Below, piece after piece: positions 20,314 to 29,925 of a stretch of 64,000 nt of DNA. Both the position numbers and the translations under genes were made by a program. The notes beneath the pieces were generated by a model, which worked only from the letters and a program-made list of their open reading frames with translations, was not told where the DNA came from and ran no database searches. Origin of the DNA: an uncultured Clostridia bacterium (GTDB lineage Bacteria; Bacillota; Clostridia; Lachnospirales; Lachnospiraceae); the NCBI GenBank assembly GCA_937896665.1, contig CALBNS010000040.1, positions 62,001 to 126,000 of the forward strand. Direction: 5' to 3'. Every line of letters starts with the position of its first letter. The stretch's first letter is position 1.

Positions 20314-22686
20314 ATGAGAAAACTAGTAGAGATTCTATCCCCGGCAGGGTCATATGAAAGCCTCAAGGCAGCTATAAGTGCAGGTGCAGATGCGGTATAT
20401 GTAGGAGGCAGCCGTTTTGGTGCCAGAGCATATGCGAACAATCTTAGTGAGGAAAAACTTCTGGAAGCAATTGATTATGTACATTTGCATGAGAAAAAGA
20501 TTTATTTAACAATCAATACACTTTTAAAAGAAGAAGAGCTGAAAAACGAATTGTATGATTATCTGCTGCCGTATTATAAGCAGGGTCTGGATGCCGTTAT
20601 TGTTCAGGATATCGGTGTATTGGAATTTGTTAAGGAACAGTTTCCTGGACTTTCAATTCATGCAAGTACACAAATGACTATTACGAATACCCTTGGTGCA
20701 GAGTTTCTCAAAAAGCAGGGGGTAGAACGTGTGGTTACTTCCAGAGAACTGCAGTTGGATGAGATTCATGAGATTGCCGAGAGTACCGGACTTGAGATAG
20801 AGAGTTTTGTGCATGGTGCACTTTGTTATTGCTATTCCGGGCAATGTCTTTACAGCAGTTTGATTGGCGGACGAAGCGGGAACAGAGGACAGTGCGCACA
20901 ACCTTGCCGTCTTCCTTATAGAGTAAATGATAAAAAAGAGACACAGTATGTACTTAGCTTGAAAGATATTTGTACATTAGAATATATACCGGAGCTTATT
21001 GAAGCCGGAATATATTCTTTCAAGATTGAAGGGCGTATGAAGAAGCCGGAGTATGTAGCGCTTGTTACAGCAATGTATCGCAAATATGTGGATTTATATT
21101 TTGCAGAAGGAAAGAAGAATTATCGGGTAGATGCAAAAGATCGTGAGCGGTTGATGGATTTATATAATCGTGGGGGATCCCATGGTGGGTATTATCATAC
21201 AAAGAATGGAAGAGAGATGTTGTCCCTGACAAGGCCAAACCATGCAGGGGTATCGGCTTTAAAAGTACTTCGTCAGAATGGGAAGAGTATATTAGTGAAA
21301 GCGTTAGTTGATATCCATAAAGGTGATGTAATTGAATTACCTGATGGAAAGGAAAACTATACTTTCTCAAATAGTGTAAAAGAAGGACAAAACACAACTT
21401 TTATCACACATAAAAAGCAAAATTTCGGCAAAGATGCTGTTTTGAATCGGATTCGCAATGAAAAATTGATTCAGGAGATACAAACACAGATTATTGAAAA
21501 GAAACTTAAAGAAAAAATTAATGGGAAATTAATACTTTCGTTGACAGATCCTGCTAAACTCATACTAGAAAATCATGATATGATAGTGGAAGCATATGGT
21601 GAACCGGCGCAGGAAGCAGTTAATCAGCCAATGAATCCGGAAAGAATCGAAAAACAGATGCGAAAGACGGGAAATACCGAATTTGAATTTGACAATCTGG
21701 ATATTGAATTAAAAGGCAATTTGTTTATTCCGTTGCAGAGCCTGAATGAACTTCGCAGACAGGGGATTGAAAACCTGCAGAAAAAAAATTTGGAAAAATA
21801 CCGGAGGCAGATGCCGGAGAAAGTCTTATATCATGAAGTATATGCAAAGCGATCTCCATATTATAAGGGATTTACTGTTTATGCGGAAACGTTGGAACAA
21901 CTGGAAACTTTAAATTCCATAGAAAGTGTGAATCGAATTTATCTGGATTGTAATGCAATAGAGTGTGCCTGGAAGGACAATCGGACTGAGGATATCGTGA
22001 ATATGATAAAGGATAGTGGAAAAGAACTGTTTTTCGCCATGCCATATATATTCCGAAAAAATTCCATCCGTTTATATGAGCAATCATATGAAAAGATTTT
22101 GGAAAAGGGTTGGCATGGTGTCTTAGTCAGAAATTATGAGAGTTATGAATTTTTGAGAAATCATGATTATCATGGTAAGATTGTGATGGATTATAATATG
22201 TATCAGTTTAACACATATGCAAAGGCATTTTGGATGAAGGAAGATGTAGAATTCACGACAGCTCCATTGGAATTGAATTATAAGGAATTAAAAGCTGTAG
22301 GACTTCAGAATAGTGAACTAATTATTTATGGCTATCTTCCGATGATGGTTTCTGCGCAATGTGTTGTAAAGACAACGAAAGGTTGCAAGAAACAGAAAGA
22401 AAGAATGGTTTTGAAGGATCGATACCAGAAGGAATTTGTTGTAAAGAATCATTGTGATTATTGTTACAATGTGATTTATAATACTTCTCCGGTTGTACTG
22501 ACAGATCAGAAAAAGGAGATTATGGATTTGCAGCCCGGAGCACTTAGACTTCATTTCACAATAGAAAGTGCGGAAGAAGTCAAAAAAATTATGAGACTGT
22601 ATGAGGACGTCTTTATAAATGATGTTTGTACAGAAGATTTAAAATTTGAATTTACAAGGGGTCATTTTAAACGTGGAATCATATAA
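20314..22686 (+). CDS. Peptidase U32 family protein (RlhA/YrrO-like)
   Basis: A 790-aa protein. The N-terminal U32 domain (about 1-300) starts with EILSPAGSYESLKAAISAGA. It carries the signature SFVHGALCYCYSGQCL followed by GNRGQCAQPCRLPY. A long C-terminal extension of the DUF3656 type holds a second Cys cluster (NHCDYCYN). Characterised relatives hydroxylate tRNA or 23S rRNA, while others are annotated as collagenases. The rRNA or tRNA modification role is more likely for this form. An AAAGGAG site precedes the ATG. Confidence 0.88.
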   Translation: MRKLVEILSPAGSYESLKAAISAGADAVYVGGSRFGARAYANNLSEEKLLEAIDYVHLHEKKIYLTINTLLKEEELKNELYDYLLPYYKQGLDAVIVQDIGVLEFVKEQFPGLSIHASTQMTITNTLGAEFLKKQGVERVVTSRELQLDEIHEIAESTGLEIESFVHGALCYCYSGQCLYSSLIGGRSGNRGQCAQPCRLPYRVNDKKETQYVLSLKDICTLEYIPELIEAGIYSFKIEGRMKKPEYVALVTAMYRKYVDLYFAEGKKNYRVDAKDRERLMDLYNRGGSHGGYYHTKNGREMLSLTRPNHAGVSALKVLRQNGKSILVKALVDIHKGDVIELPDGKENYTFSNSVKEGQNTTFITHKKQNFGKDAVLNRIRNEKLIQEIQTQIIEKKLKEKINGKLILSLTDPAKLILENHDMIVEAYGEPAQEAVNQPMNPERIEKQMRKTGNTEFEFDNLDIELKGNLFIPLQSLNELRRQGIENLQKKNLEKYRRQMPEKVLYHEVYAKRSPYYKGFTVYAETLEQLETLNSIESVNRIYLDCNAIECAWKDNRTEDIVNMIKDSGKELFFAMPYIFRKNSIRLYEQSYEKILEKGWHGVLVRNYESYEFLRNHDYHGKIVMDYNMYQFNTYAKAFWMKEDVEFTTAPLELNYKELKAVGLQNSELIIYGYLPMMVSAQCVVKTTKGCKKQKERMVLKDRYQKEFVVKNHCDYCYNVIYNTSPVVLTDQKKEIMDLQPGALRLHFTIESAEEVKKIMRLYEDVFINDVCTEDLKFEFTRGHFKRGII

Positions 22687-22724
22687 ACATTAAGCAGGTG
22701 CAAATAAAGTGAAGAACGAGCTTA

Positions 22725-24185
22725 GTGAGAATATATGCCCTTGTGTGTAGTAAAGTAGGTGATGGATTGGCTAATATTATAGTAGAATGTGCAAAGTATC
22801 TGATGATTATTTTGATTGCAATGTACACATATGAATGTTTTACAGTATTTGGTTATCAGGAAGGCGATAAGAAAAAAAGAGTTTTGAAGAACCAAAATAG
22901 ACTGATGTTTATGATTCATTTCATGGCCTTTGCCGGAATGTATTTTAAGATTGAAGAAGAAAAGATCTTGATTTTCTATATTTTACAGGTGGTTATTCTG
23001 GCAGGAATTATAGTTTTGTATACGAAACTTTATCCGAAGGCTTCGAGACTGGTTGTGAATAATATGTGTATGTTGCTTGCAGTTGGATTTATTATGATTA
23101 CACGGTTGTCTTATAATAAAGCGGTAAAGCAGTGTCTGATTGTGGCAGGTGCAGTGGCAGTCAGTCTTGTAGTTCCCGTTATAATACGTAAAGTAAAGCG
23201 GCTTTCAGAAATGAAATTGCTGTATGGTATAGTTGGTATTGTTGCCTTGGCAGCGGTAGTTGTTATTGGACAGACATCGTATGGTGCAAAGCTTGGAATC
23301 CAGATTGGTGGATTCGCGATTCAGCCGTCGGAATTTGTAAAGATTTTATTTGTATTCTTTGTGGCTGCAAGTTTTTACTATTCCACAGAATTTAAGAATG
23401 TTGTAATCACAACAATAGTAGCAGCATTTCATGTGCTGATTCTGGTAATATCCAAAGATTTAGGTGCTGCGTTGATTATATTTGTGGTGTATCTGATCAT
23501 GATCTATGTGGCGACAAAGCAACCTCTTTATATGTTTGCCGGATTGGCGGCGGGAAGTGTGGCTTCTGTTGTAGCATATCATATTTTTAATCATGTCCGA
23601 GTCAGAGTAGTAGTATGGCAGGATCCGTTTGCGGCATATGATGTTGGCGGCTATCAGGTGGCACAATCGTTATTTGCTATTGGAACGGGAAGCTGGTTTG
23701 GAACGGGCTTGTTCCAGGGTGAGGCAGATAAGATACCGGTTGCAGATGAAGATTTCATTTTTTCTGCGATTTCAGAGGAAATGGGTCTGATTTTTGCATT
23801 ATGCCTGATTCTGATTTGTTTAAGTTGTTATGTGATGTTTTTAAATATTGCGATGCAGCTTCATAACCGTTTCTATAAAATGGTTGCATTGGGACTTGGA
23901 ACATGCTATATTTTTCAGACCTTTTTAACAATTGGAGGCGTAACAAAATTTATCCCGTCTACGGGTGTGACACTTCCGTTAGTTAGTTATGGGGGCAGTT
24001 CCGTAATGAGTACGTTAATTATGTTTGCAATTATTCAAGGATTATATATATTGAGGGAAGACGAGGAGAAAGATCTTGAGAGAAAGAGACAACAACGAAT
24101 ACGTCAGGAAAAAAGCCCAAAACGGGCTGCACAAAGAAAAAGAGTCAGCCAAGAAAAAGAAATCGAGCAATACAGAATTCGTTAG
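22725..24185 (+). CDS. FtsW/RodA/SpoVE family peptidoglycan polymerase
   Basis: A 486-aa SEDS glycosyltransferase with about ten to twelve membrane helices. The family hallmarks are in the last third: STGVTLPLVSYGGSSVMSTL, and the loop with GLFQGEADKIPVADEDFIFSAISEEMG. It polymerises lipid II together with a class B penicillin-binding protein, which is the next gene. The start is GTG with no strong site, so the N-terminus is uncertain. The last 36 codons overlap the next gene in another frame. Confidence 0.93.
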   Translation: MRIYALVCSKVGDGLANIIVECAKYLMIILIAMYTYECFTVFGYQEGDKKKRVLKNQNRLMFMIHFMAFAGMYFKIEEEKILIFYILQVVILAGIIVLYTKLYPKASRLVVNNMCMLLAVGFIMITRLSYNKAVKQCLIVAGAVAVSLVVPVIIRKVKRLSEMKLLYGIVGIVALAAVVVIGQTSYGAKLGIQIGGFAIQPSEFVKILFVFFVAASFYYSTEFKNVVITTIVAAFHVLILVISKDLGAALIIFVVYLIMIYVATKQPLYMFAGLAAGSVASVVAYHIFNHVRVRVVVWQDPFAAYDVGGYQVAQSLFAIGTGSWFGTGLFQGEADKIPVADEDFIFSAISEEMGLIFALCLILICLSCYVMFLNIAMQLHNRFYKMVALGLGTCYIFQTFLTIGGVTKFIPSTGVTLPLVSYGGSSVMSTLIMFAIIQGLYILREDEEKDLERKRQQRIRQEKSPKRAAQRKRVSQEKEIEQYRIR

Positions 24186-25554
24186 AGTGACATATCTGTT
24201 CGTAGGCTTATTTCTTGTGATGATGGGATATATTGTCTACTTTAATGCTGTCAGAAGTAAGGAAATTATCAATAGTCCTTACAACGTACGTCTGGACTCT
24301 ATGGCTGAGCGTGTTGTACGTGGAAAAATTCTTGATAAGGATGGCAATATATTAGCTGAGACTAAGGTATCGGAGGATGGAAGCGAAGAAAGGGTATATC
24401 CATACGGAAAGATGTATGCACATGTAATTGGGTTTGATTCCAAAGGCAAATCCGGCTTAGAATCAGAAGAGAATTTCCATCTTTTGACCTCCAACGCATT
24501 TTTTATAGAAAAGCTGGTTAAATCGGTAAAAGAAGAAAAGAATATAGGAGATAATGTTATTACGACTCTGGATACAAACTTGCAGACGGCGGCATATAAT
24601 GCCCTGGGAAATTACAAAGGTGCTGTGGTCGTGATGGAAGCAGGTACCGGCAAGATTCTGGCCATGGTGTCGAAACCGGTTTTTGACCCTAATACAATTG
24701 GGCAAGACTGGGATTCTCTTATTCAGGATGAAAACAGTGTGTTACTGAATCGTGCAACACAGGGATTATATGCACCCGGTTCAACTTTCAAGCTTGTCAC
24801 TACGCTAGAATATATAAGAGAGTATCCGGAATATAATTCCTATAATTATTATTGTGAGGGTGGATTTACAGAAGGGGAAACCACCATACATTGTGCAGGC
24901 AATAGAAAGCATAAGGAAGAAACTCTTGCAGATTCCCTTGCGTATTCATGTAATGCTTCCTATTCCAATATTGGATTGATGTTGGATAAATCATCTTACC
25001 GTAAGACGGCAGAAAAGTTACTGTTTAATTCATCTTTACCATCTGTTCTTCCGTATAGTCAAAGCAAATTTCAGGTAACAAAGGATACTTCTGACACGGA
25101 AGTCATGATGACTGCGATTGGACAGGGAAAAACATTGGTAAGTCCATACCATATGACGTTGATTTCTGCTGCAATAGCTAATGGCGGGACTGTGATGAAG
25201 CCATATCTAGTAGACCAAATTGTCAATTATACAGGCACAACAGTAAAAAAATACGTACCAAATAAATATGCTTCAATTATGACATCGAAAGAGGCCACAC
25301 AGCTAAAAGAATACATGTGTGGTGTGGTAGAATATGGAACAGGCACCGCGTTAAAGAGCAGCGAGTATACGGTAGCAGGAAAAACAGGAACGGCCGAATA
25401 TAGTAGTGATAAAGAAAAATCGCATTCATGGTTTACAGGATTTACAAATGTTGATAATCCGGAATTAGTGATTAGTGTAGTAGTGGAAAGTGCTGATCAA
25501 TCGGGCATGAGTGCTGTTTCAGTAGCTAGAAAAGTAATAGATGCATATTACTAG
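24076..25554 (+). CDS. Class B penicillin-binding protein transpeptidase
   Basis: A 492-aa membrane-anchored DD-transpeptidase. A basic cytoplasmic N-terminus (about 1-37) is followed by one membrane helix (about 38-57) and a short dimerisation region. The transpeptidase domain carries the motifs STFK (in YAPGSTFKLV), SCN (in AYSCNASYS) and KTG (in VAGKTGTAEY). It is compact and lacks PASTA domains. The start is TTG at 24076, 5-6 nt after GAGGAGAAAG. It overlaps the FtsW/RodA gene by 110 nt. It is the expected partner of that polymerase. Confidence 0.9.
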   Translation: MRERDNNEYVRKKAQNGLHKEKESAKKKKSSNTEFVRVTYLFVGLFLVMMGYIVYFNAVRSKEIINSPYNVRLDSMAERVVRGKILDKDGNILAETKVSEDGSEERVYPYGKMYAHVIGFDSKGKSGLESEENFHLLTSNAFFIEKLVKSVKEEKNIGDNVITTLDTNLQTAAYNALGNYKGAVVVMEAGTGKILAMVSKPVFDPNTIGQDWDSLIQDENSVLLNRATQGLYAPGSTFKLVTTLEYIREYPEYNSYNYYCEGGFTEGETTIHCAGNRKHKEETLADSLAYSCNASYSNIGLMLDKSSYRKTAEKLLFNSSLPSVLPYSQSKFQVTKDTSDTEVMMTAIGQGKTLVSPYHMTLISAAIANGGTVMKPYLVDQIVNYTGTTVKKYVPNKYASIMTSKEATQLKEYMCGVVEYGTGTALKSSEYTVAGKTGTAEYSSDKEKSHSWFTGFTNVDNPELVISVVVESADQSGMSAVSVARKVIDAYY

Positions 25555-25569
25555 TGTTGAGGAAATAAA

Positions 25570-25908
25570 ATGAAATATTATTGCGAATATTATCTGAGTG
25601 ATAGTTTAATTCAAAAAAAAGAGGAAATACTAAGTAAACTCGAGAATGGAAAATTTCAGCTTAGTAAATATGTGATTATTTTGGCGGAAAAAGAGGAAGA
25701 TCAGCTGGAAATCATTGATTCCATGTATTTAATTCAGAAATATTATCAGAAAAAAGATTTGTTTGTAGTAGGCATTGCAGATGGTTTCGAGGAAGCGTTA
25801 AGTATAGTGAAAAGAATTGCACAAGAAGTCTATGATGCGACCGGGGGAGCGGATATACAAGCGTATATTAAGGCAAAACAAAAGGATTTTGAAGAAGGTA
25901 AAGTATAG
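25570..25908 (+). CDS. Small cytoplasmic protein, function unknown
   Basis: A 112-aa protein I do not recognise as a named family. It has no signal or membrane segment. It is predicted to mix beta strands (KYVIILAEK, DLFVVGIADG) with charged helices. It starts at an ATG 15 nt after the transpeptidase stop and ends 8 nt before the DUF2953 gene, so it is translated as part of the same operon. A role next to cell-wall or spore functions is only inferred from position. Confidence 0.7.
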   Translation: MKYYCEYYLSDSLIQKKEEILSKLENGKFQLSKYVIILAEKEEDQLEIIDSMYLIQKYYQKKDLFVVGIADGFEEALSIVKRIAQEVYDATGGADIQAYIKAKQKDFEEGKV

Positions 25909-25916
25909 GAACGATT

Positions 25917-26777
25917 ATGTTACATATATTATTATTGATTTTAAAAATTATTGGAATAGTTTTGGCGACAGTGCTGGGAATCATACTGCTCTTTTGTACG
26001 GTTGTATTGTTTGTACCTGTTTGCTATAGGATAGATGGCGAGGGCACAGGTGATTGGACAGATGTCCATATACAGATTCGTTTTTTTTGGTTCTTCCATT
26101 TAATATCCGGGTACGCCCTATATGAAAAAAAAGAGTTTTCGTGGCAGTGTAGAATCTTATGGAAGAAACTGAACCAAAGTAGGAGTAAAAAAGAAAAGCC
26201 TATACAAAAGGAAATTCAGGTAGAGGAAACAACGAGTAATGTACAAGAAACATCGAAAATAAAAGAAAGTAAGGTACAGGAATCATCAAAAATCCAAGAA
26301 AAGTTACAAACCGCTGAGACAAACAATCGGAACAATAGAAGAAAACAAAATGTGTTTCAAAAGATAAAATATACAATTCAAAATATATGTGATAAAATAA
26401 AGCTAATGGTTGACAAGAAAGAAAAGTTGGCAGACTTCATCAATGATGAAGTGCATAAAAATGCCTTTCAAAAAGCGAAAAAAGAAGTGTTTCGGTTTGG
26501 CAGGTTTATGAGACCTAAAAGGCTTCAGATGTATCTTCGGTATGGATTTGAAGATCCCTGTATGACAGGTAAGTTACTTGCTGCGTTAAGTGTGCTGTAT
26601 CCGTTTTACGGTAATAGCATAGAGATTTTTCCGGACTTTGAAAAGCAGATATTTGAAGGTAATATAAAGCTCAAGGGACGTATTTATGGCATTCATTTAA
26701 TTATTATTTTGTGGAACTTATATTTTGATAAGTATATCAGACTTACTTACAAGCATGTGAAAGAGTTTGGATTATAG
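25917..26777 (+). CDS. DUF2953 domain membrane protein
   Basis: A 286-aa protein. A strong N-terminal membrane helix (about 5-35) is followed by a domain with FFHLISGYALYEKKEFSW. A highly charged K/E/Q-rich linker (about 85-150) comes next, then the DUF2953 core (about 175-280, including YGFEDPCMTGKLLAALSVLYPFYG). DUF2953 genes are commonly adjacent to gerW/ytfJ in clostridia, as here. Function is unknown, but a sporulation link is suggested by this pairing. Confidence 0.8.
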   Translation: MLHILLLILKIIGIVLATVLGIILLFCTVVLFVPVCYRIDGEGTGDWTDVHIQIRFFWFFHLISGYALYEKKEFSWQCRILWKKLNQSRSKKEKPIQKEIQVEETTSNVQETSKIKESKVQESSKIQEKLQTAETNNRNNRRKQNVFQKIKYTIQNICDKIKLMVDKKEKLADFINDEVHKNAFQKAKKEVFRFGRFMRPKRLQMYLRYGFEDPCMTGKLLAALSVLYPFYGNSIEIFPDFEKQIFEGNIKLKGRIYGIHLIIILWNLYFDKYIRLTYKHVKEFGL

Positions 26778-26799
26778 AAGAATCAAGGAGGAAGAGAGA

Positions 26800-27186
26800 A
26801 TGGCAGATAACAAATTCAATGCAACAGTAGAGGCTTTGTTTCAGGGAATTGACGGGGTTATATCAGCAAAAACAGTTGTAGGTGATCCGATTCACATTGG
26901 GAATACGATTATTTTACCACTTATGGACGTATCTTTCGCAATTGGTGCAGGTGCATTCCAGGAGGATAAGAAGGAAAAAGGTGCAGGCGGCTTAGGTGGA
27001 AAGATGTCACCATGTGCTGTTTTGGTTATTCAGGACGGCAAGACAAAATTAGTAAATATTAAGAATCAGGATACGTTTACTAAGATTTTAGATATGATAC
27101 CGGATGTAATGGATCGCTTTAGCTCAAAAAAAGAAGACAATATGACAGAGAATGATGTAGTTGATATTTTAAACGATGCGGAATAA
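26800..27186 (+). CDS. GerW/YtfJ family sporulation protein
   Basis: A 128-aa protein of the GerW family, needed in Bacillus for spore germination functions. The family pattern is clear: FNATVEALFQGIDGVISAKT near the start, then GDPIHIGNTIILPLMDVSFA, then a glycine-rich GAGGLGGKMSP segment and AVLVIQDGKTKLVNI. The start is the ATG after AAGGAGGAAGAGAGA. A TTG 33 nt upstream is in frame but lacks a site. Confidence 0.92.
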   Translation: MADNKFNATVEALFQGIDGVISAKTVVGDPIHIGNTIILPLMDVSFAIGAGAFQEDKKEKGAGGLGGKMSPCAVLVIQDGKTKLVNIKNQDTFTKILDMIPDVMDRFSSKKEDNMTENDVVDILNDAE

Positions 27187-27238
27187 TTACATGCTGTCTT
27201 GCATATGTATTAGTAATATAGATATATGGGGTAAGACG

Positions 27239-27376
27239 GTGAAGCGGATTATAGGTTTTGCGTTATTCTTTGTGGCAGTAGGTATGACGGTTATGATATT
27301 TTTACCGAATGTTTTTACCGGTGTAATTCTGATTATGCTGTGTCTGGTAATAGCATATTGTCTGTTTTGCTGTTAG
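27239..27376 (+). CDS. Small hydrophobic protein, function unknown
   Basis: A 45-aa protein starting at GTG. Two membrane segments (about 3-20 and 24-43) span nearly the whole length, and it ends in YCLFCC. Comparable short proteins occur next to gerW/ytfJ in related clostridia. A longer reading frame begins at 27176 but would add a non-conserved Cys/Ile-rich leader. The site upstream of the GTG (GGGGTAAGAC) is weak. Confidence 0.55.
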   Translation: MKRIIGFALFFVAVGMTVMIFLPNVFTGVILIMLCLVIAYCLFCC

Positions 27377-27426
27377 TAGTTGGAAAAGCAGGGTGCAGAT
27401 ACTTGAAAAATTGCATGTAATATAAA

Positions 27427-27457
27427 AAACGAGATGATTGAAACAATCATCTCGTTT
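27427..27457. terminator. Bidirectional terminator between the small membrane gene and rpmB
   Basis: A perfect 14-bp stem, AAACGAGATGATTG / CAATCATCTCGTTT, with an AAA loop. It is flanked by A-rich and T-rich sequence and lies between convergent genes. Confidence 0.9.
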
Positions 27458-27469
27458 ATAAGTTGTAGA

Positions 27470-27658
27470 TTAAGCACGTTCAACTTTGCCAGATTTTAAA
27501 CATGAAGTACATACGTACATTTTCTTTGTATTTCCGCCTTCCGTTTTAACTCTTACAGATTTTACGTTTGATTTCCACATTTTTGGTGTTTTTCTATTAG
27601 AGTGACTTACGTTATTTCCAAAATGAGCACCCTTTTCACAAATAGCACATTTAGCCAT
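27470..27658 (-). CDS. rpmB: 50S ribosomal protein L28
   Basis: A 62-aa L28. The conserved core GNNVSHSNRKTPKMWKSNV is visible. It has two cysteine pairs, CAIC near residue 4 and CTSC near residue 51, so it is the zinc-binding (C+) form. An AGGAGG site precedes the ATG. It is transcribed alone on this strand from a good promoter. Confidence 0.97.
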   Translation of the reverse strand: MAKCAICEKGAHFGNNVSHSNRKTPKMWKSNVKSVRVKTEGGNTKKMYVCTSCLKSGKVERA

Positions 27659-27710
27659 GATTGCACCTCCTAACGATATTAATAGCCATTACAGACTCAC
27701 AACATAGGTT

Positions 27711-27739
27711 ATTTTAGCAGAAAGAAATTGAATTTGCAA
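27711..27739 (-). promoter_or_regulatory. Promoter of rpmB
   Basis: On the minus strand, TTGCAA (27739-27734), a 17-nt spacer and TAAAAT (27716-27711) precede rpmB, leaving a leader of about 45 nt. Confidence 0.6.
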
Positions 27740-27789
27740 GTACTTATTTAATAAAATAAATGGAATTTTGAGAAACGCAATAGAAATTG

Positions 27790-27818
27790 TTGTAAAATTT
27801 GTAAAAACAGAGTATAAT
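27790..27818 (+). promoter_or_regulatory. Promoter of the asp23-fakA-like operon
   Basis: TTGTAA (27790-27795), a 17-nt spacer and a perfect TATAAT (27813-27818), lying 60 nt upstream of the asp23-type start. Confidence 0.75.
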
Positions 27819-27877
27819 ATACACGTTAAATATAGTGAGACAGAAAAGAATCCATTATAGAATTGGAGGTAATAGAT

Positions 27878-28237
27878 ATGAAAGGAAGCATGACGACAGA
27901 TTTAGGAATCATCACAATTGATTCAGAAGTGATTGCAAAGTATGCAGGAACTGTAGCAGTGGAATGTTTTGGAATTGTAGGTATGGCCGCAGTAAGCATG
28001 AAAGACGGGCTGGTTAAATTGCTTAAGAGAGAAAGCCTGACACATGGTATCCATGTTGACATTTCAGAGGATAATAAACTCACAATTGATTTTCACGTAA
28101 TTGTGGCATATGGGGTAAGCATTTCGGCTGTTACTGACAATTTGATTAGCAATGTAAAATATAAAGTAGAAGAATTCACAGGAATGACGGTAGATAAGAT
28201 TAATATTTACATTGAAGGTGTAAGAGTAATTGATTAA
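27878..28237 (+). CDS. Asp23/Gls24 family envelope stress protein
   Basis: A 119-aa Asp23 protein of the YloU type. The family pattern of alternating beta strands is visible: GIITIDSEVIAKYAGTVAVE, then IHVDISEDNKLTIDFHVIV, then MTVDKINIYIEGV. In Firmicutes it almost always precedes the FakA/YloV gene, as here (18 nt). The start is the ATG after GGAGGTAATAGAT. Confidence 0.93.
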   Translation: MKGSMTTDLGIITIDSEVIAKYAGTVAVECFGIVGMAAVSMKDGLVKLLKRESLTHGIHVDISEDNKLTIDFHVIVAYGVSISAVTDNLISNVKYKVEEFTGMTVDKINIYIEGVRVID

Positions 28238-28255
28238 TTCAAGGAGGAACTGGTT

Positions 28256-29914
28256 GTGGCGACAAGAACAATAAATGCAGAAATGCTTGCTAAAATGTTT
28301 TTAGCTGGTGCTGCTAATATCGAAGCAAAAAAGGAGTTTATAAATGAACTGAATGTTTTCCCTGTGCCGGATGGTGATACAGGAACAAATATGTCACTTA
28401 CGATTATGGCGGCAGCAAAAGAAGTGTCAGCTATGGAAAAACCAAGCATGGAAGCCCTGGCAAAGGCGATTTCATCGGGTTCACTTAGAGGTGCACGTGG
28501 TAACTCGGGAGTTATCTTATCACAATTATTCCGTGGATTTACGAAAGCAATCAAAGATACAAAGGAAATTGATGTGCTGACCTTGGCATGTGCTCTTGAA
28601 AAGGCAAGAGAAACTGCATATAAGGCAGTTATGAAACCAAAGGAAGGTACAATTTTGACAGTTGCCAGAGGTATCGCTGATAAGGCATTGGAATTGACAG
28701 AGTTAACAGATGATTTAGAAGAATTTATTCCGCAGGTATTGGAACATGCAGAGAATGTATTAGCTAAGACACCGGATATGCTTCCGGTATTGAAAGAAGC
28801 AGGTGTGGTTGATTCCGGTGGACAAGGTCTGTTGGAAGTGCTGAAAGGTGCTTATGATGCATTCTTAGGAAAAGAGGTAGATTACAGCAAAATTGCACCA
28901 AGCACTAATGTGAACATGACAAAAATCAGTGCTGAGACAAATGCAGAAATCAAGTTTGGATATTGTACAGAATTTATCATCATGACAGAAAAAGAATTTA
29001 CAGATGATGATGAGACGGAGTTTAAAGCTTATCTGGAGTCTATCGGTGATTCCATTGTATGTGTTGCGGATGATGAGATTGTTAAGATTCATGTTCATAC
29101 AAATGATCCAGGATTGGCTATTCAGAAAGCTCTGACATATGGACAGCTTTCACGTATGAAGATTGATAATATGCGTGAAGAGCATGAGGAAAAATTGATT
29201 CGTGAAGCCGAAAAGATTGCACAAGAAAAGAAGATAAAACAAAAAGAAGCTCAGAAAGAGTTTGGGTTTATTGCAGTGTCTATCGGCGAAGGACTTAATG
29301 AGATTTTTAAAGAGCTCGGTGTTGATTATATCATCGAAGGCGGTCAGACTATGAATCCTAGTACAGATGACATGCTGAATGCGATTGATGAAGTGAATGC
29401 AAAACATATTTTTATTTTCCCAAATAATAAGAATATTACACTTGCAGCAAATCAAGCAAAATCGTTGGTAAAAGATAAAGAAATAATTGTAATTCCGACT
29501 ACGACAGTACCACAGGGAATTACAGCTATCATAAATTTTGTTCCGGATTTAACATCAGAAGAGAATGAAGAAATAATGAAAGAAGAAATAAAGAAAGTTA
29601 AGACAGGTCAGGTAACATACGCAGTAAGAGACACTTGTATTGACAATAAAGAAATCCATAAAGATGATATTATGGGAATTGGCGATTCGGGTATCATTTC
29701 AGTAGGAAAAGATATTGCCGAGACTACAAAAGAGATGGTCGCTGAATTAGTAAACGAAGATTCTGAATTAATCAGCATCTATTACGGTGCTGATGTGACA
29801 GAAGAAGATGCTATGAAGCTTACCGAAGAACTGGAAGAACTATATCCGGATGTAGATATTGATACACAATTAGGTGGACAGCCAATTTACTATTATGTAT
29901 TAGCAGTAGAATAA
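28256..29914 (+). CDS. DAK2 domain protein, FakA/YloV-like fatty acid kinase
   Basis: A 552-aa protein. The N-terminal DhaL-type kinase domain (about 1-200) has the ATP and metal motifs PVPDGDTGTNMSLT, GARGNSGVILSQLFRG and DSGGQGLLEVLKG. The middle and C-terminal parts match the FakA domains that bind the FakB acyl carrier. In staphylococci FakA phosphorylates FakB-bound exogenous fatty acids for phospholipid synthesis. That role is inferred here by family. It starts at GTG after AAGGAGGAACTGGTT. Confidence 0.9.
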   Translation: MATRTINAEMLAKMFLAGAANIEAKKEFINELNVFPVPDGDTGTNMSLTIMAAAKEVSAMEKPSMEALAKAISSGSLRGARGNSGVILSQLFRGFTKAIKDTKEIDVLTLACALEKARETAYKAVMKPKEGTILTVARGIADKALELTELTDDLEEFIPQVLEHAENVLAKTPDMLPVLKEAGVVDSGGQGLLEVLKGAYDAFLGKEVDYSKIAPSTNVNMTKISAETNAEIKFGYCTEFIIMTEKEFTDDDETEFKAYLESIGDSIVCVADDEIVKIHVHTNDPGLAIQKALTYGQLSRMKIDNMREEHEEKLIREAEKIAQEKKIKQKEAQKEFGFIAVSIGEGLNEIFKELGVDYIIEGGQTMNPSTDDMLNAIDEVNAKHIFIFPNNKNITLAANQAKSLVKDKEIIVIPTTTVPQGITAIINFVPDLTSEENEEIMKEEIKKVKTGQVTYAVRDTCIDNKEIHKDDIMGIGDSGIISVGKDIAETTKEMVAELVNEDSELISIYYGADVTEEDAMKLTEELEELYPDVDIDTQLGGQPIYYYVLAVE

Positions 29915-29925
29915 ATATCAAAATG

